Shown here: positions 14,460-21,692 of the stretch, one piece after another
How positions within the stretch are numbered: position 1 is the first letter of the stretch
How the letters are laid out: the number at the start of each line of letters is the position of its first letter
DNA from: Collinsella aerofaciens
Lineage (GTDB): Bacteria > Actinomycetota > Coriobacteriia > Coriobacteriales > Coriobacteriaceae
Reading direction: 5' to 3'
Length of the DNA stretch: 37,317 bases
Assembly (NCBI RefSeq): GCF_005845035.1
Contig: NZ_SPFO01000020.1
Span: 1-37,317, forward strand
Program-made: the position numbers and the translations under genes
The notes under the pieces: generated by a model
The model's database searches: none
What the model was told of the DNA's origin: nothing
What the model saw: only the letters and a program-made list of their open reading frames with translations

Positions 14460-15289
14460 TAGAGCTCCTCTCCTGCTGCCGCGAGCCCGGCCATGGCCTG
14501 CTCAAACTGCTCGTCATTGGGCGCCTTGCCATGCCAACCAACCTGGTTCTCCACAAAGGAGACGCCTTTGCCCTTCACCGTCTCGGCGATGATAGCGACG
14601 GGCGCGCCGGTCACCTCACGAGCCTCAGCGAAAGCCGCCTCAATCTGCGCCATGTCGTTGCCATCGGCTAGCTCTATCACATGCCACTTAAAGGCGCGGA
14701 ACTTGTCAGCGAGCGGCATCGCCGAGTTGACCTCATCGATCGTGCCGTCAATCTGCAAGCCATTGTGGTCGACGACGGCAACAAGATTGTCGAGCGCATG
14801 GTTGCCGGCAAACATGGCCGCCTCCCACACCTGGCCCTCCTCGCACTCACCGTCGCCCAGCAACGTGTAGACACGGTAGCCGTCGCCCCAGTGCTTAGCG
14901 GCAAGCGCCATTCCAACTGCAGCAGAGATGCCCTGACCGAGCGATCCGGTGGACATATCGATGCCCGGGGTGTCGTTCATGTTGGGATGGCCCTGCAGTC
15001 GGCTGCCAATATGGCGGAGCGTCTCGAGCTCTTCGACGGGAAAATAGCCGCGATTTGCCAACACCGAATACAGGCCCGGCGCCGCGTGACCCTTGGAGAG
15101 CACAAAGCGATCGCGATCGGCCTTGCGAGGGTCGGCAGGATCGATATTCATTTCCTCAAAGTACAGATACGTCATGATGTCGGCAGCACCGAGCGATCCA
15201 CCCGGATGTCCCGACTTGGCCGCGTGGACCGCAGTCACGACACCCTTCCTGACCTCATTGGCGACCTTCGCCAGCTCCTGGTTGGTCAT
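14459..15289 (-). CDS. Transketolase, N-terminal (thiamine diphosphate-binding) subunit
   Basis: A 276-residue subunit carrying the diphosphate-binding domain of transketolase. Visible motifs are SGHPGGSLGAADIMTYLYF, VLSKGHAAPGLYS, GSLGQGISAAVGMALA, and the thiamine motif from GDGECEEGQ (145-153) to VVDHNGLQIDG. The start at 15289 (MTNQELAKVA) follows GAGAGGAATTC; an upstream in-frame ATG adds residues that do not look coding. It precedes the C-subunit gene with a one-base overlap and follows the transaldolase gene by 63 bases. The pair should connect the sugar entering through the PTS to pentose phosphate intermediates. Confidence 0.94.
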   Translation of the reverse strand: MTNQELAKVANEVRKGVVTAVHAAKSGHPGGSLGAADIMTYLYFEEMNIDPADPRKADRDRFVLSKGHAAPGLYSVLANRGYFPVEELETLRHIGSRLQGHPNMNDTPGIDMSTGSLGQGISAAVGMALAAKHWGDGYRVYTLLGDGECEEGQVWEAAMFAGNHALDNLVAVVDHNGLQIDGTIDEVNSAMPLADKFRAFKWHVIELADGNDMAQIEAAFAEAREVTGAPVAIIAETVKGKGVSFVENQVGWHGKAPNDEQFEQAMAGLAAAGEEL

Positions 15290-15352
15290 ACGAATTCCTC
15301 TCTTGAGAACAACCCCGGCACCGGATGACGCGATGCCGGGGCAATCCACTCG

Positions 15353-16036
15353 TTAAGCCTGAGCGACGACCTTCTGCCAGTCAGCCTCGAACGAGGCAAG
15401 GCCCTGGTCGGTCAGCGGGTGATGCAGGCATTTCTTAAGAGCAGCCATGGGGACGGTCGCAATATCAGCGCCGAGCAGCGCCGCCTGGGTCACGTGGTTA
15501 GGCGTGCGGACGGATGCGGTAATAATCTCGACGGTGTCATCGACGTTTTTGCCAGTCCAGTCATAGTTCTTGATGCAGGTCACAACGTTGTCGAGCTGCG
15601 AGATACCGTCCTCGGCGATGTCATCGAAGCGTCCCACAAACGGGCTGATGTAGCGAGCGCCGGCGTTGGCGGCCATCAAGGCCTGGGTCGGCGAGAAAAC
15701 AAGCGTCATGTTGACGCGCACGCCTGCGTCGGCCAGGGCGCGGCAGGCGGCGAGGCCGGCCTCGCAGACGGGGAGCTTGACCACAATGTTGGGGGCGAGG
15801 GCGGCAAGGCGCTTCCCCTCCTCGATCATGCCCTCGGCCGTGGTGGCGGTAGACTCGGCAGACACGGGCAGACCCTCGCAGAGCTCGGCAATCTTGAGCA
15901 TATGGGGCTCAAAGTCGGCGAGCTTACCGCCGGTCTTGGCGTACAGGGACGGATTGGTGGTAACACCGGCCAGGCAGCCCCAGCTCTTGGCCTCGGCGAT
16001 CTCGTCAAGGTTGGCGGTATCGATAAAGAACTTCAT
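15353..16036 (-). CDS. Small transaldolase (TalC/FSA-like family, Phe-type active site)
   Basis: A 227-residue aldolase of the small transaldolase family, which also includes fructose-6-phosphate aldolase. The start MKFFIDTANLDEI and GVTTNPSL are family hallmarks. Lys87 in VVKLPVCEAGL should form the Schiff base. At the position that separates the two activities, where E. coli FSA has Tyr131 (APYVNR), this protein has Phe132 (SPFVGRFDD) as in true transaldolases such as TalB. It is therefore called a transaldolase, which fits the adjoining transketolase genes. The start at 16036 follows GAAGGGGTTCACC. It lies 124 bases after the GatZ-like gene, with two hairpins between. Confidence 0.92.
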   Translation of the reverse strand: MKFFIDTANLDEIAEAKSWGCLAGVTTNPSLYAKTGGKLADFEPHMLKIAELCEGLPVSAESTATTAEGMIEEGKRLAALAPNIVVKLPVCEAGLAACRALADAGVRVNMTLVFSPTQALMAANAGARYISPFVGRFDDIAEDGISQLDNVVTCIKNYDWTGKNVDDTVEIITASVRTPNHVTQAALLGADIATVPMAALKKCLHHPLTDQGLASFEADWQKVVAQA

Positions 16037-16072
16037 GGTGAACCCCTTCAAAGGAAGCTAAAACTCAAAAGA

Positions 16073-16141
16073 ATGGGACAAAGGGGCAGTCCCTTTGTCC
16101 CATGTGCCGGGCCTGCAGCTGGGACATGCCCCAGGCCCGGC
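16073..16141 (-). repeat. Two hairpins inside the sugar operon, one of the GGGAC repeat class
   Basis: ATGGGACAAAGGG (16073-16085) and CCCTTTGTCCCAT (16091-16103) form a perfect 13-bp stem with a 5-base loop. Next to it GCCGGGCCTG (16106-16115) and CAGGCCCGGC (16132-16141) form a perfect 10-bp stem. In the direction of transcription the first stem is followed by TCTTTTGAGTTTT, so it could end part of the transcripts between the GatZ-like and transaldolase genes. Confidence 0.7.
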
Positions 16142-16160
16142 GTCGCGTAGGAAAAGCTAC

Positions 16161-17435
16161 TTACTCGGCAAGAGCGGCCTCGATGCGGCTCGTGACGCCC
16201 TTGAGGTTAAGACCGACGACGTACTGCTTGATCGGGCGCTTGATGTGCTCGATCACAAAGCGCTTGCCGTCGATGTCCTGGGCAGCGAGGTTGCGATAGA
16301 GCTTCTCGACCTGCTCCTTGACCTCGGGATCGTTGAACGCGTAGTGGCCGGAGACATCCAGAATCTTCAGGCTGAGCTCGTCGTCGGCCAGAATGTCGTC
16401 AACCTGCAGGTTAACGTCGTCGCCGGTCATCCACTTGCGCCAACGCTCGGTCTTGATAGCCTTGACCAGCAGCGTGTGATACAGGTCGGAGGGATCGTCG
16501 CACAGGCCGTTGTCGACCAGAATCTGCTCGGTAGCGCAGAGCTTGAGGTAGGCGCGGGTCTCCTCGGTGCCGTACTGAGGGGCGACATTTGAGGCCGTCA
16601 CGTGAGCCGGGATGTGCTCGAGCAGCGTTGCGTCATCCAGATAGTCGGCGTTGTGCTCCTTCAGGCCCACGCCGTAGCGCTTTGCCATGTCGGCGAGCTC
16701 GCGGGCGTTCTTAAAGTTGTAATGGCCGACCTGCTCGGTCCAACGGGTAAGCGTGCCGGTCTGACCGACGATAAAGGTGGGCATGGGGCAGCCGCGCTTC
16801 TCGAGCTCGGGCTGCAGCTGAGAAATGAATTCCTCGTACTTATCGGTAGAGGTCAAGCCGCCATTGGTCTCCTCGGTACCGACCTCATAGGCGACCTCGG
16901 GCAGGTTATGCTCGCGACGGTACTGCTCAAGGTAGTCGATAAGATCGATCGTGCGGCGAAGCACCACGTCGAGCGGAATAACCTTGCCGATCTGATAGGG
17001 GTCCTTGGTGGGGTCGACCATCAGCAGGTCAAAGCCCGCCTCCATGTCGGCGACGAAGGACTTGCGGGCGAGCTCCATGGCATCGTCCTCGGGCAGGTGG
17101 GCGTTACGCTCCTCGTCGCGCTGCCACGGACCGCCGTGATCGCGGCACAGGTAGTACGGACCGGTGTAACCCACCTCGTCGGCGACCTTCTTGATGTCGG
17201 CGGCAAAGCGCGTCTGGTCCCAACCGTTGACGTAGCCGGCGCCCATCTCGTCCATATCGACCTGGTTGCGGCTGGCGATAAACATGGGCGGGAAATCCTC
17301 GTCCTTGGCAAGCTCGAACACGGCCTGAATCAGGTTGGGGCTCATGGGGCCAATGCCGACCATGGTTGCGTGATCGCCGCTATCCTGCAGCTTGAGCATG
17401 CCCTGAACGGCCTGACGGATGGTGAGGTTGGACAT
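16161..17435 (-). CDS. GatZ/KbaZ-like protein (D-tagatose-1,6-bisphosphate aldolase Z-subunit family)
   Basis: A 424-residue protein of the GatZ/KbaZ family (PF08013), at normal length. Visible motifs include MVGIGPMSPNLIQAVFELA, MFIASRNQVDMDEMGAGYVN, YYLCRDHGGPWQ, LLMVDPTKDP and YEVGTEETNGG. In E. coli GatZ and KbaZ support the catalytic aldolase subunits GatY and KbaY. No GatY/KbaY-type gene is in this operon, so an independent activity is likely. Family members have been described as ketose or ketose-phosphate 4-epimerases, which would convert a tagatose phosphate to a fructose phosphate; this is a hypothesis here. The start at 17435 follows GAGAAGGAGAACAAA. It lies 144 bases after the IIBC gene, with structured RNA in the gap. 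Confidence 0.88.
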   Translation of the reverse strand: MSNLTIRQAVQGMLKLQDSGDHATMVGIGPMSPNLIQAVFELAKDEDFPPMFIASRNQVDMDEMGAGYVNGWDQTRFAADIKKVADEVGYTGPYYLCRDHGGPWQRDEERNAHLPEDDAMELARKSFVADMEAGFDLLMVDPTKDPYQIGKVIPLDVVLRRTIDLIDYLEQYRREHNLPEVAYEVGTEETNGGLTSTDKYEEFISQLQPELEKRGCPMPTFIVGQTGTLTRWTEQVGHYNFKNARELADMAKRYGVGLKEHNADYLDDATLLEHIPAHVTASNVAPQYGTEETRAYLKLCATEQILVDNGLCDDPSDLYHTLLVKAIKTERWRKWMTGDDVNLQVDDILADDELSLKILDVSGHYAFNDPEVKEQVEKLYRNLAAQDIDGKRFVIEHIKRPIKQYVVGLNLKGVTSRIEAALAE

Positions 17436-17475
17436 TTTGTTCTCCTTCTCCAGAGGATTTTTGACAAAAGTTCCC

Positions 17476-17564
17476 TGGGACCCAGATGTGGGCCCTATCA
17501 GTACGGATGGATTTTGTTGTGTAGGGGCGGTTGTGCGGAGTCAAATCCATCCCTCCGCACAACC
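17476..17564 (-). other. Structured intercistronic RNA with interlocking stems
   Basis: Two perfect inverted repeats interlock: GGATGGATTT (17505-17514) with AAATCCATCC (17543-17552), and GGTTGTGCGGAG (17529-17540) with CTCCGCACAACC (17553-17564). The order is that of an H-type pseudoknot or of two mutually exclusive hairpins. A third imperfect stem, GGGACCCA with TGGGCCC, lies at 17477-17495. All lie between the IIBC stop and the GatZ-like start, where they could set relative expression or block 3' decay. Confidence 0.65.
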
Positions 17565-17579
17565 GGAGTCCTTAAAGGT

Positions 17580-19052
17580 TTACTTGGCCTGCTTATCGAG
17601 CGTGGGCTTCATGGCAATCAGGATTGCAGCGGCGACCACGGCGCCAATCACGATGTCCAGGCAGAACAGCGCGACGTTGTTGGTGGCAAGGGCGACGATA
17701 AAGCCACCGTGCGGGACGTAGCAGTCGATGCCCTGGAAGGCGGCAAGTGCCGCACCCACGGCAGAGCCGATGCAAATGCCGGGCAGGGTGTGACCGAGGT
17801 CCTTAACCGCGAAGGGGATAGCGCCCTCGGTAATACCGATGCAGCCCATGAACAGCGCGGAGATGCCCATCTGGCGGTCAGCGTCATCGAACTTGTTCTT
17901 GGCGATGAGCGCAGCGAGGCCACAGGCGATCGGGGGAACGGCGACGGCAACGCGGAACATACCGTTAGGACCGTAGATACCGGAGGCCATGATGGCCATG
18001 GTGAAGGTCGAGGCGGTCTTGTTGATGGGGCCACCCATATCGAAGGCGGTCATAACGCCAATGACCAGACCCAGGACAACTGCGGAACCGCCCTGCAGGC
18101 TGCCGAGCACGCCGGTGAGCCAGTCCATCACAAAGCCAAGCGGCGTGGCCAGGATGTAGATATAGGCCATGCCCAGGACAAGCGAGGTCAGAATCGGGAT
18201 GATCAGGATGGGCATGATGGTCTGGATGGTGTTGTTGACCTTCCAGGTCTTCATCCAGCGGACAAAGTAGCCGCAGATGACCGCCATGATCATGGCGCCC
18301 AAGAAGCCGGTCGAAACGCTGTTGCCGTTAGGGGTAACGACAGCGTTGTTGACCAGGTAGCCCAAGACAAAACCGGGGGCGAGCGCGGGCTTGCCGGCCA
18401 TCGAGTAGGAGATGTATGCCGCAAGCACCGGGATCATCATGGAGATGCCGGCCATGCCGATGGTGTTAAGGCTCACCATCAGCGGGTTCGTAACCTCCAT
18501 GCCGTTGGCGCCGGCGGTACCGGATGCCAGCGAGAAGGCAAGAAACACGCCGCCGATAACGACGATGGGGATAAAATAGGAAACGCCGGTATTGAATGCA
18601 TTGAGCAGCGTCTTGCCAGGATCGGCAAAGATAGACTGCTTGGACGCCGGTGTCGGGGCCTGCGGGGCAGCGGAGACGGCCTTCTTCTCTGCCTTGGCCT
18701 CGGCCTTGGGCGCGTCAACGGCGCCACCCGTCGCCTTGATGATCTCAATGGCCTGGTCGATGATCTTTACCGGATCGGCGATTACATCCGAGGTGCCGAC
18801 CTTCAGGAACTTGCCCTCGGCCATCTTCTGCTCAAAACGGTCCTCGTTCTCGACACCCACGTCGACGGACTCCAGGACCAGGTCGGCGGAGTCCACGTCT
18901 TCCTGCGTGAGCTCATTCTCGATACCCAGGCCACCCTGAGCCTCGACCTTGCACTCGATGCCACGGGCGGCGCATTCATCCTGAATCGCCTTCTGGGCCA
19001 TATACGTGTGGGCGATACCCACAGTACAGGCGGCAACGCCTACGATCTTCAT
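17580..19052 (-). CDS. PTS fructose-type transporter subunit IIBC
   Basis: A 490-residue membrane permease that phosphorylates its sugar during uptake. Residues 1-100 are the IIB domain with phosphorylated Cys9 (VGVAACTVGIAHTYMAQ). An Ala/Lys/Glu linker follows at about 112-140. The IIC domain fills about 150-490 with some nine hydrophobic segments (FIPIVVIGGVFLAFSLAS, PALAPGFVLGYLVNNAV, FDMGGPINKTASTF, GITEGAIPFA). The FDMGGPINK and GITEGAIPF motifs are typical of fructose-family IIC. Because the operon has no 1-phosphofructokinase, the sugar may be another ketose, hexitol or pentitol. The start at 19052 follows GAGGGAAGC. It is the first gene of the operon; the IIA protein is encoded by the last. 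Confidence 0.94.
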   Translation of the reverse strand: MKIVGVAACTVGIAHTYMAQKAIQDECAARGIECKVEAQGGLGIENELTQEDVDSADLVLESVDVGVENEDRFEQKMAEGKFLKVGTSDVIADPVKIIDQAIEIIKATGGAVDAPKAEAKAEKKAVSAAPQAPTPASKQSIFADPGKTLLNAFNTGVSYFIPIVVIGGVFLAFSLASGTAGANGMEVTNPLMVSLNTIGMAGISMMIPVLAAYISYSMAGKPALAPGFVLGYLVNNAVVTPNGNSVSTGFLGAMIMAVICGYFVRWMKTWKVNNTIQTIMPILIIPILTSLVLGMAYIYILATPLGFVMDWLTGVLGSLQGGSAVVLGLVIGVMTAFDMGGPINKTASTFTMAIMASGIYGPNGMFRVAVAVPPIACGLAALIAKNKFDDADRQMGISALFMGCIGITEGAIPFAVKDLGHTLPGICIGSAVGAALAAFQGIDCYVPHGGFIVALATNNVALFCLDIVIGAVVAAAILIAMKPTLDKQAK

Positions 19053-19152
19053 TGCTTCCCTCTTTTCATAGAGTTGCGTGCGCAAGACACCGTTTGCGGA
19101 GGCCTCCGGAGCATCCCCTGCCGTTTGGACTTGCTGTCTTTTCGACAAGAAC

Positions 19153-19182
19153 AATATAGGTGCTCGTTTTTCTTAATGCCAG
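19153..19182 (-). promoter_or_regulatory. Candidate promoter of the PTS sugar operon
   Basis: On the minus strand CTGGCA (19177-19182) and TATATT (19153-19158) are 18 bases apart. The -10 lies about 100 bases before the IIBC start. The -35 matches at four of six positions. Confidence 0.45.
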
Positions 19183-19212
19183 CTTATTTCGGTAAACGCG
19201 CAGGTCAGAGCG

Positions 19213-19245
19213 TTGGTTATGCGATTTAGTTATGCGTTTAACCAA
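19213..19245. promoter_or_regulatory. Candidate LacI-type operator in the divergent gap
   Basis: GTTATGCGTTTAAC (19229-19242) has a central CG and 5 of 7 matching half-site positions. GTTATGCG is repeated directly 13 bases earlier (19216-19223), and TTGGTTA/TAACCAA arms frame the whole block (19213-19245). It lies about 30 bases upstream of the operon -35 element. The core AAACGCAT (minus strand) also occurs at the first LacI gene. The rest of the 415-base gap shows no gene. Confidence 0.5.
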
Positions 19246-19467
19246 AAATGAATCCTGCGATTTTGCCCTCGATTTCAAAAGTCAAGAAGTATTTGATTTT
19301 CTCGGTAGACGGCAGATGCGCATGCCGGTCACAAATTTCGACCCCACCCGTATGCCGCATTTGTTGCATACTCATATGAAAGGAAAAAGCCGCTCACCGA
19401 AGCGTATCCTTCACCAAGACTCAAAGTCATCATGTTGGAAAATGCTCATCTGTCGGAAGGAGTCGCT

Positions 19468-20478
19468 GTGGCAAAACAGCGCGTTACGATCGCAGACGTC
19501 GCTCGAGAGGCGGGAACCTCGACGGCAAGCGTCTCGTATTACCTCAACGACAAACGAGAAAAGCTTAGCGAGAAGACGCAGAACAAAATCGCGCGCGTCA
19601 TTAAGGAACTCGGATACGTTCCCAACGCCCAAGCGCAGACGCTCACCGGCAAGCAAACCCACGTCATTGCCATCATCATTTTGGATAACACCAACAAATG
19701 GGCGGGGCTCGTTCTCAATGGCATGGAGCAGGTCATGCTCCCCGCGGGCTACCAGACGGTCGTTTGCACGAGCAACTTTAACCCCGAGACCGAGCTCATG
19801 TACGTCGACAAGATGCTCTCGCTGGGCGTCGATGACTTTATCATCCAGCCCACGGCAAACTTCAAAGCCGTGCATGACCGCATTAGACGCGCCGGCAAGC
19901 CGGTCGTCTTTTTCGATGCGGCCATCTATAGCCCAGGTACCAGCTGGATCAAAACCAACCTTTACGACGGCGTGTACAACGCCACACAGGCACTCCTCGA
20001 CGCCGGCTACGAAGATTTCTTTTCCATTGCCGCCAACATGACCGAAATGCGCACCCGCATGGAGCGTTTTCAGGGGTATGCCGAGGCGCTGGCAGCGAAC
20101 GGGCAGCTCTACAAAGCGATTCCCATCGATCACAACAAGCCGTCAATCAACGAGCTCACCGAATACTTTAAATTCAAGTTCAATCCCGCCAAGCGAACCC
20201 TTATCTTCGTGCAAAATCAGTGGGCACTTCCCCGTGTCTACAAGGCCCTCCAGCCAATGGCCCATCTGCTTCCGCAGCAAATCGGCCTTTTGGGACTCAA
20301 CTGCGAAGACTGGACTAATCTCACCACACCGACCGTCTCCACCATCATCGAGCCCGTCGACCAAGAAGGTCGCGAAGCAGCCGAGATGCTGCTCGCCCTA
20401 CTTGACGGCAGCGGCGAACCCGGCGAGCAGCGCATTCTCGAGTGCAAGCTCAACTGGCTCGGCTCCACCTCGATCTAG
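19468..20478 (+). CDS. LacI family regulator of the PTS sugar operon
   Basis: A 336-residue LacI/GalR regulator. The headpiece is RVTIADVAREAGTSTASVSY (residues about 4-23) with hinge LGYVPNAQAQTLTGKQTHV. The sensor domain follows (IAIIILDNTNKWAGLVLNGM, DDFIIQPTANFKAVHDRI, IGLLGLNCEDWTNLTTPTVS). GTG at 19468 is chosen as start because AAGGAGTCGCT lies just upstream and the headpiece begins there; ATG at 19432 would add 12 unlikely residues. It is transcribed away from the six-gene PTS operon, the usual place of a local sugar-responsive regulator. The operator candidate lies at 19213-19245. The ligand is unknown. Confidence 0.92.
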   Translation: MAKQRVTIADVAREAGTSTASVSYYLNDKREKLSEKTQNKIARVIKELGYVPNAQAQTLTGKQTHVIAIIILDNTNKWAGLVLNGMEQVMLPAGYQTVVCTSNFNPETELMYVDKMLSLGVDDFIIQPTANFKAVHDRIRRAGKPVVFFDAAIYSPGTSWIKTNLYDGVYNATQALLDAGYEDFFSIAANMTEMRTRMERFQGYAEALAANGQLYKAIPIDHNKPSINELTEYFKFKFNPAKRTLIFVQNQWALPRVYKALQPMAHLLPQQIGLLGLNCEDWTNLTTPTVSTIIEPVDQEGREAAEMLLALLDGSGEPGEQRILECKLNWLGSTSI

Positions 20479-20597
20479 GCTGCGGGACAAATGAATCAGT
20501 AGCGTCTATCCCAAATCTTGAGTATTTGTTCGATAGAACGACCCCTGCCGGCTCCTGCTAGACTGGTAGATTCCCAACCGTCCATCCAGGAGCCTCA

Positions 20598-21563
20598 ATG
20601 TCGCGCAAGTCCACCTACAAGCAAGTACTTTCCATCGGCACCGCCGTGGTGCTGGGGTTTGCGCTGTTTACGGGATCGCTCGACGGAGCGCCCAAGTTGC
20701 TGTCGCCGCAAAGCGATGAACAGGCGGTGGCTCTGGCCGAGAAGCAAAGCGAGAGCCCCAACCGCACCGACGACGAAGCGGACTTGGTCGCCCGGCTCGA
20801 ATCGGGAACAGCGAGCTCCGAGGACTCCGGCGATGGCTCCGAATCCACCACGACCAACACCAACGGCAACGTTGCCGAGAACAGCGCCGCCACCCCCATC
20901 GACGAGGTTGAAAACCCCGACCTCAACCGCGCCCGCGGTGTTTATCTCAGCAGCATTCCCGACTATGCCGGCAACCCCTACGTTGCCCTTCGCGCCGACA
21001 GCACGCACCCGCTCGGCACACCATCATTCACGCTCGATGAATACGAACGCGCTACAGAAGAGGGCTGCTTTAAGAAGTTCTCCAAGCTCGACAGCCTGGG
21101 CCGCACCCGCAAAGCACTCGCCTGCGTGGGCCCCGAATCACTCGGTCAAGGCGAGCGCGGCGATATCTCGCGTATCCATCCTGCCGGTTGGCACCAGCAG
21201 CGCTACGACTTTATTCCGGGCCAGAGCCTCTACAACCGCTGCCACCTTATCGCCTGGTCGCTCTGCGGCGAAAACGCCAACCGCAAAAATCTCCTCACCG
21301 GCACGCGCTATCTCAACGAGACAGGCATGCTGCCGTTTGAGGAGCAGATTCTCGGCTACATCCGCGACACGGGCAACCACGTGCTCTATCGCGTCACGCC
21401 TATGTATAACGAAGAGGAACTTGTCTGCCGCGGCGTGCGCCTTGAGGCGCAATCGGTCGAGGACCACGGCAAGACCCTCTGCTTCCACGTATATTGCTAC
21501 AACCTGCAGCCGCATGTGCAGATCGACTACACCACCGGCCGCAACCAGGCCTCGGGAGACTAG
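20598..21563 (+). CDS. Secreted or membrane-anchored DNA/RNA non-specific endonuclease
   Basis: A 321-residue nuclease of the EndA/DNA-entry nuclease group (beta-beta-alpha metal fold). Residues 8-28 (KQVLSIGTAVVLGFALFTG) are an N-terminal signal or anchor, and residues 40-110 are a Ser/Thr/Glu/Asn-rich low-complexity stalk. The catalytic block is SLYNRCHLIAWSL, with His216 as general base, followed by GENANRKNLLTGTRYLN, whose asparagines (N227, N231) fit the metal site. Relatives often show NRSHL or DRGHL here, so the Cys in NRCHL is a variant. Roles include DNA uptake, nutrient scavenging or biofilm DNA cleavage; none can be chosen. The start at 20598 follows CAGGAGCCTCA. It is a single-gene unit. 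Confidence 0.88.
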   Translation: MSRKSTYKQVLSIGTAVVLGFALFTGSLDGAPKLLSPQSDEQAVALAEKQSESPNRTDDEADLVARLESGTASSEDSGDGSESTTTNTNGNVAENSAATPIDEVENPDLNRARGVYLSSIPDYAGNPYVALRADSTHPLGTPSFTLDEYERATEEGCFKKFSKLDSLGRTRKALACVGPESLGQGERGDISRIHPAGWHQQRYDFIPGQSLYNRCHLIAWSLCGENANRKNLLTGTRYLNETGMLPFEEQILGYIRDTGNHVLYRVTPMYNEEELVCRGVRLEAQSVEDHGKTLCFHVYCYNLQPHVQIDYTTGRNQASGD

Positions 21564-21622
21564 GACCGATCAAGCTGCCCCAAAACCTAACATGATCCGT
21601 TTTCCTCCGTCCCCCAGGGATC

Positions 21623-21658
21623 AAAAAGGGCCGCTCTGGATTGCCCAGAGCGGCCCTT
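21623..21658 (-). terminator. Terminator of the EF-G-like gene
   Basis: AAGGGCCGCTCTGG and CCAGAGCGGCCCTT pair around a short loop (21626-21658). On the minus strand TTTTTGATCC follows. It is placed between convergent genes and also follows the nuclease gene. Confidence 0.8.
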
Positions 21659-21692
21659 GCATCAGCATGTATGTTGCAGGCAAAGCCCCACG

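Noticed and set aside
16602..19229. Very long plus-strand open frame (about 875 codons) opposite the PTS operon
   Set aside because: It runs antisense across the GatZ-like and IIBC genes, has no ribosome site, and its translation is rich in His, Asp, Gly and Arg as expected from the complement of GC-rich genes.
20527..20540. GTTC-GATA-GAAC palindrome before the nuclease gene, possible SOS box
   Set aside because: LexA sites of Gram-positive bacteria read GAAC-N4-GTTC; here the halves are in the opposite order.
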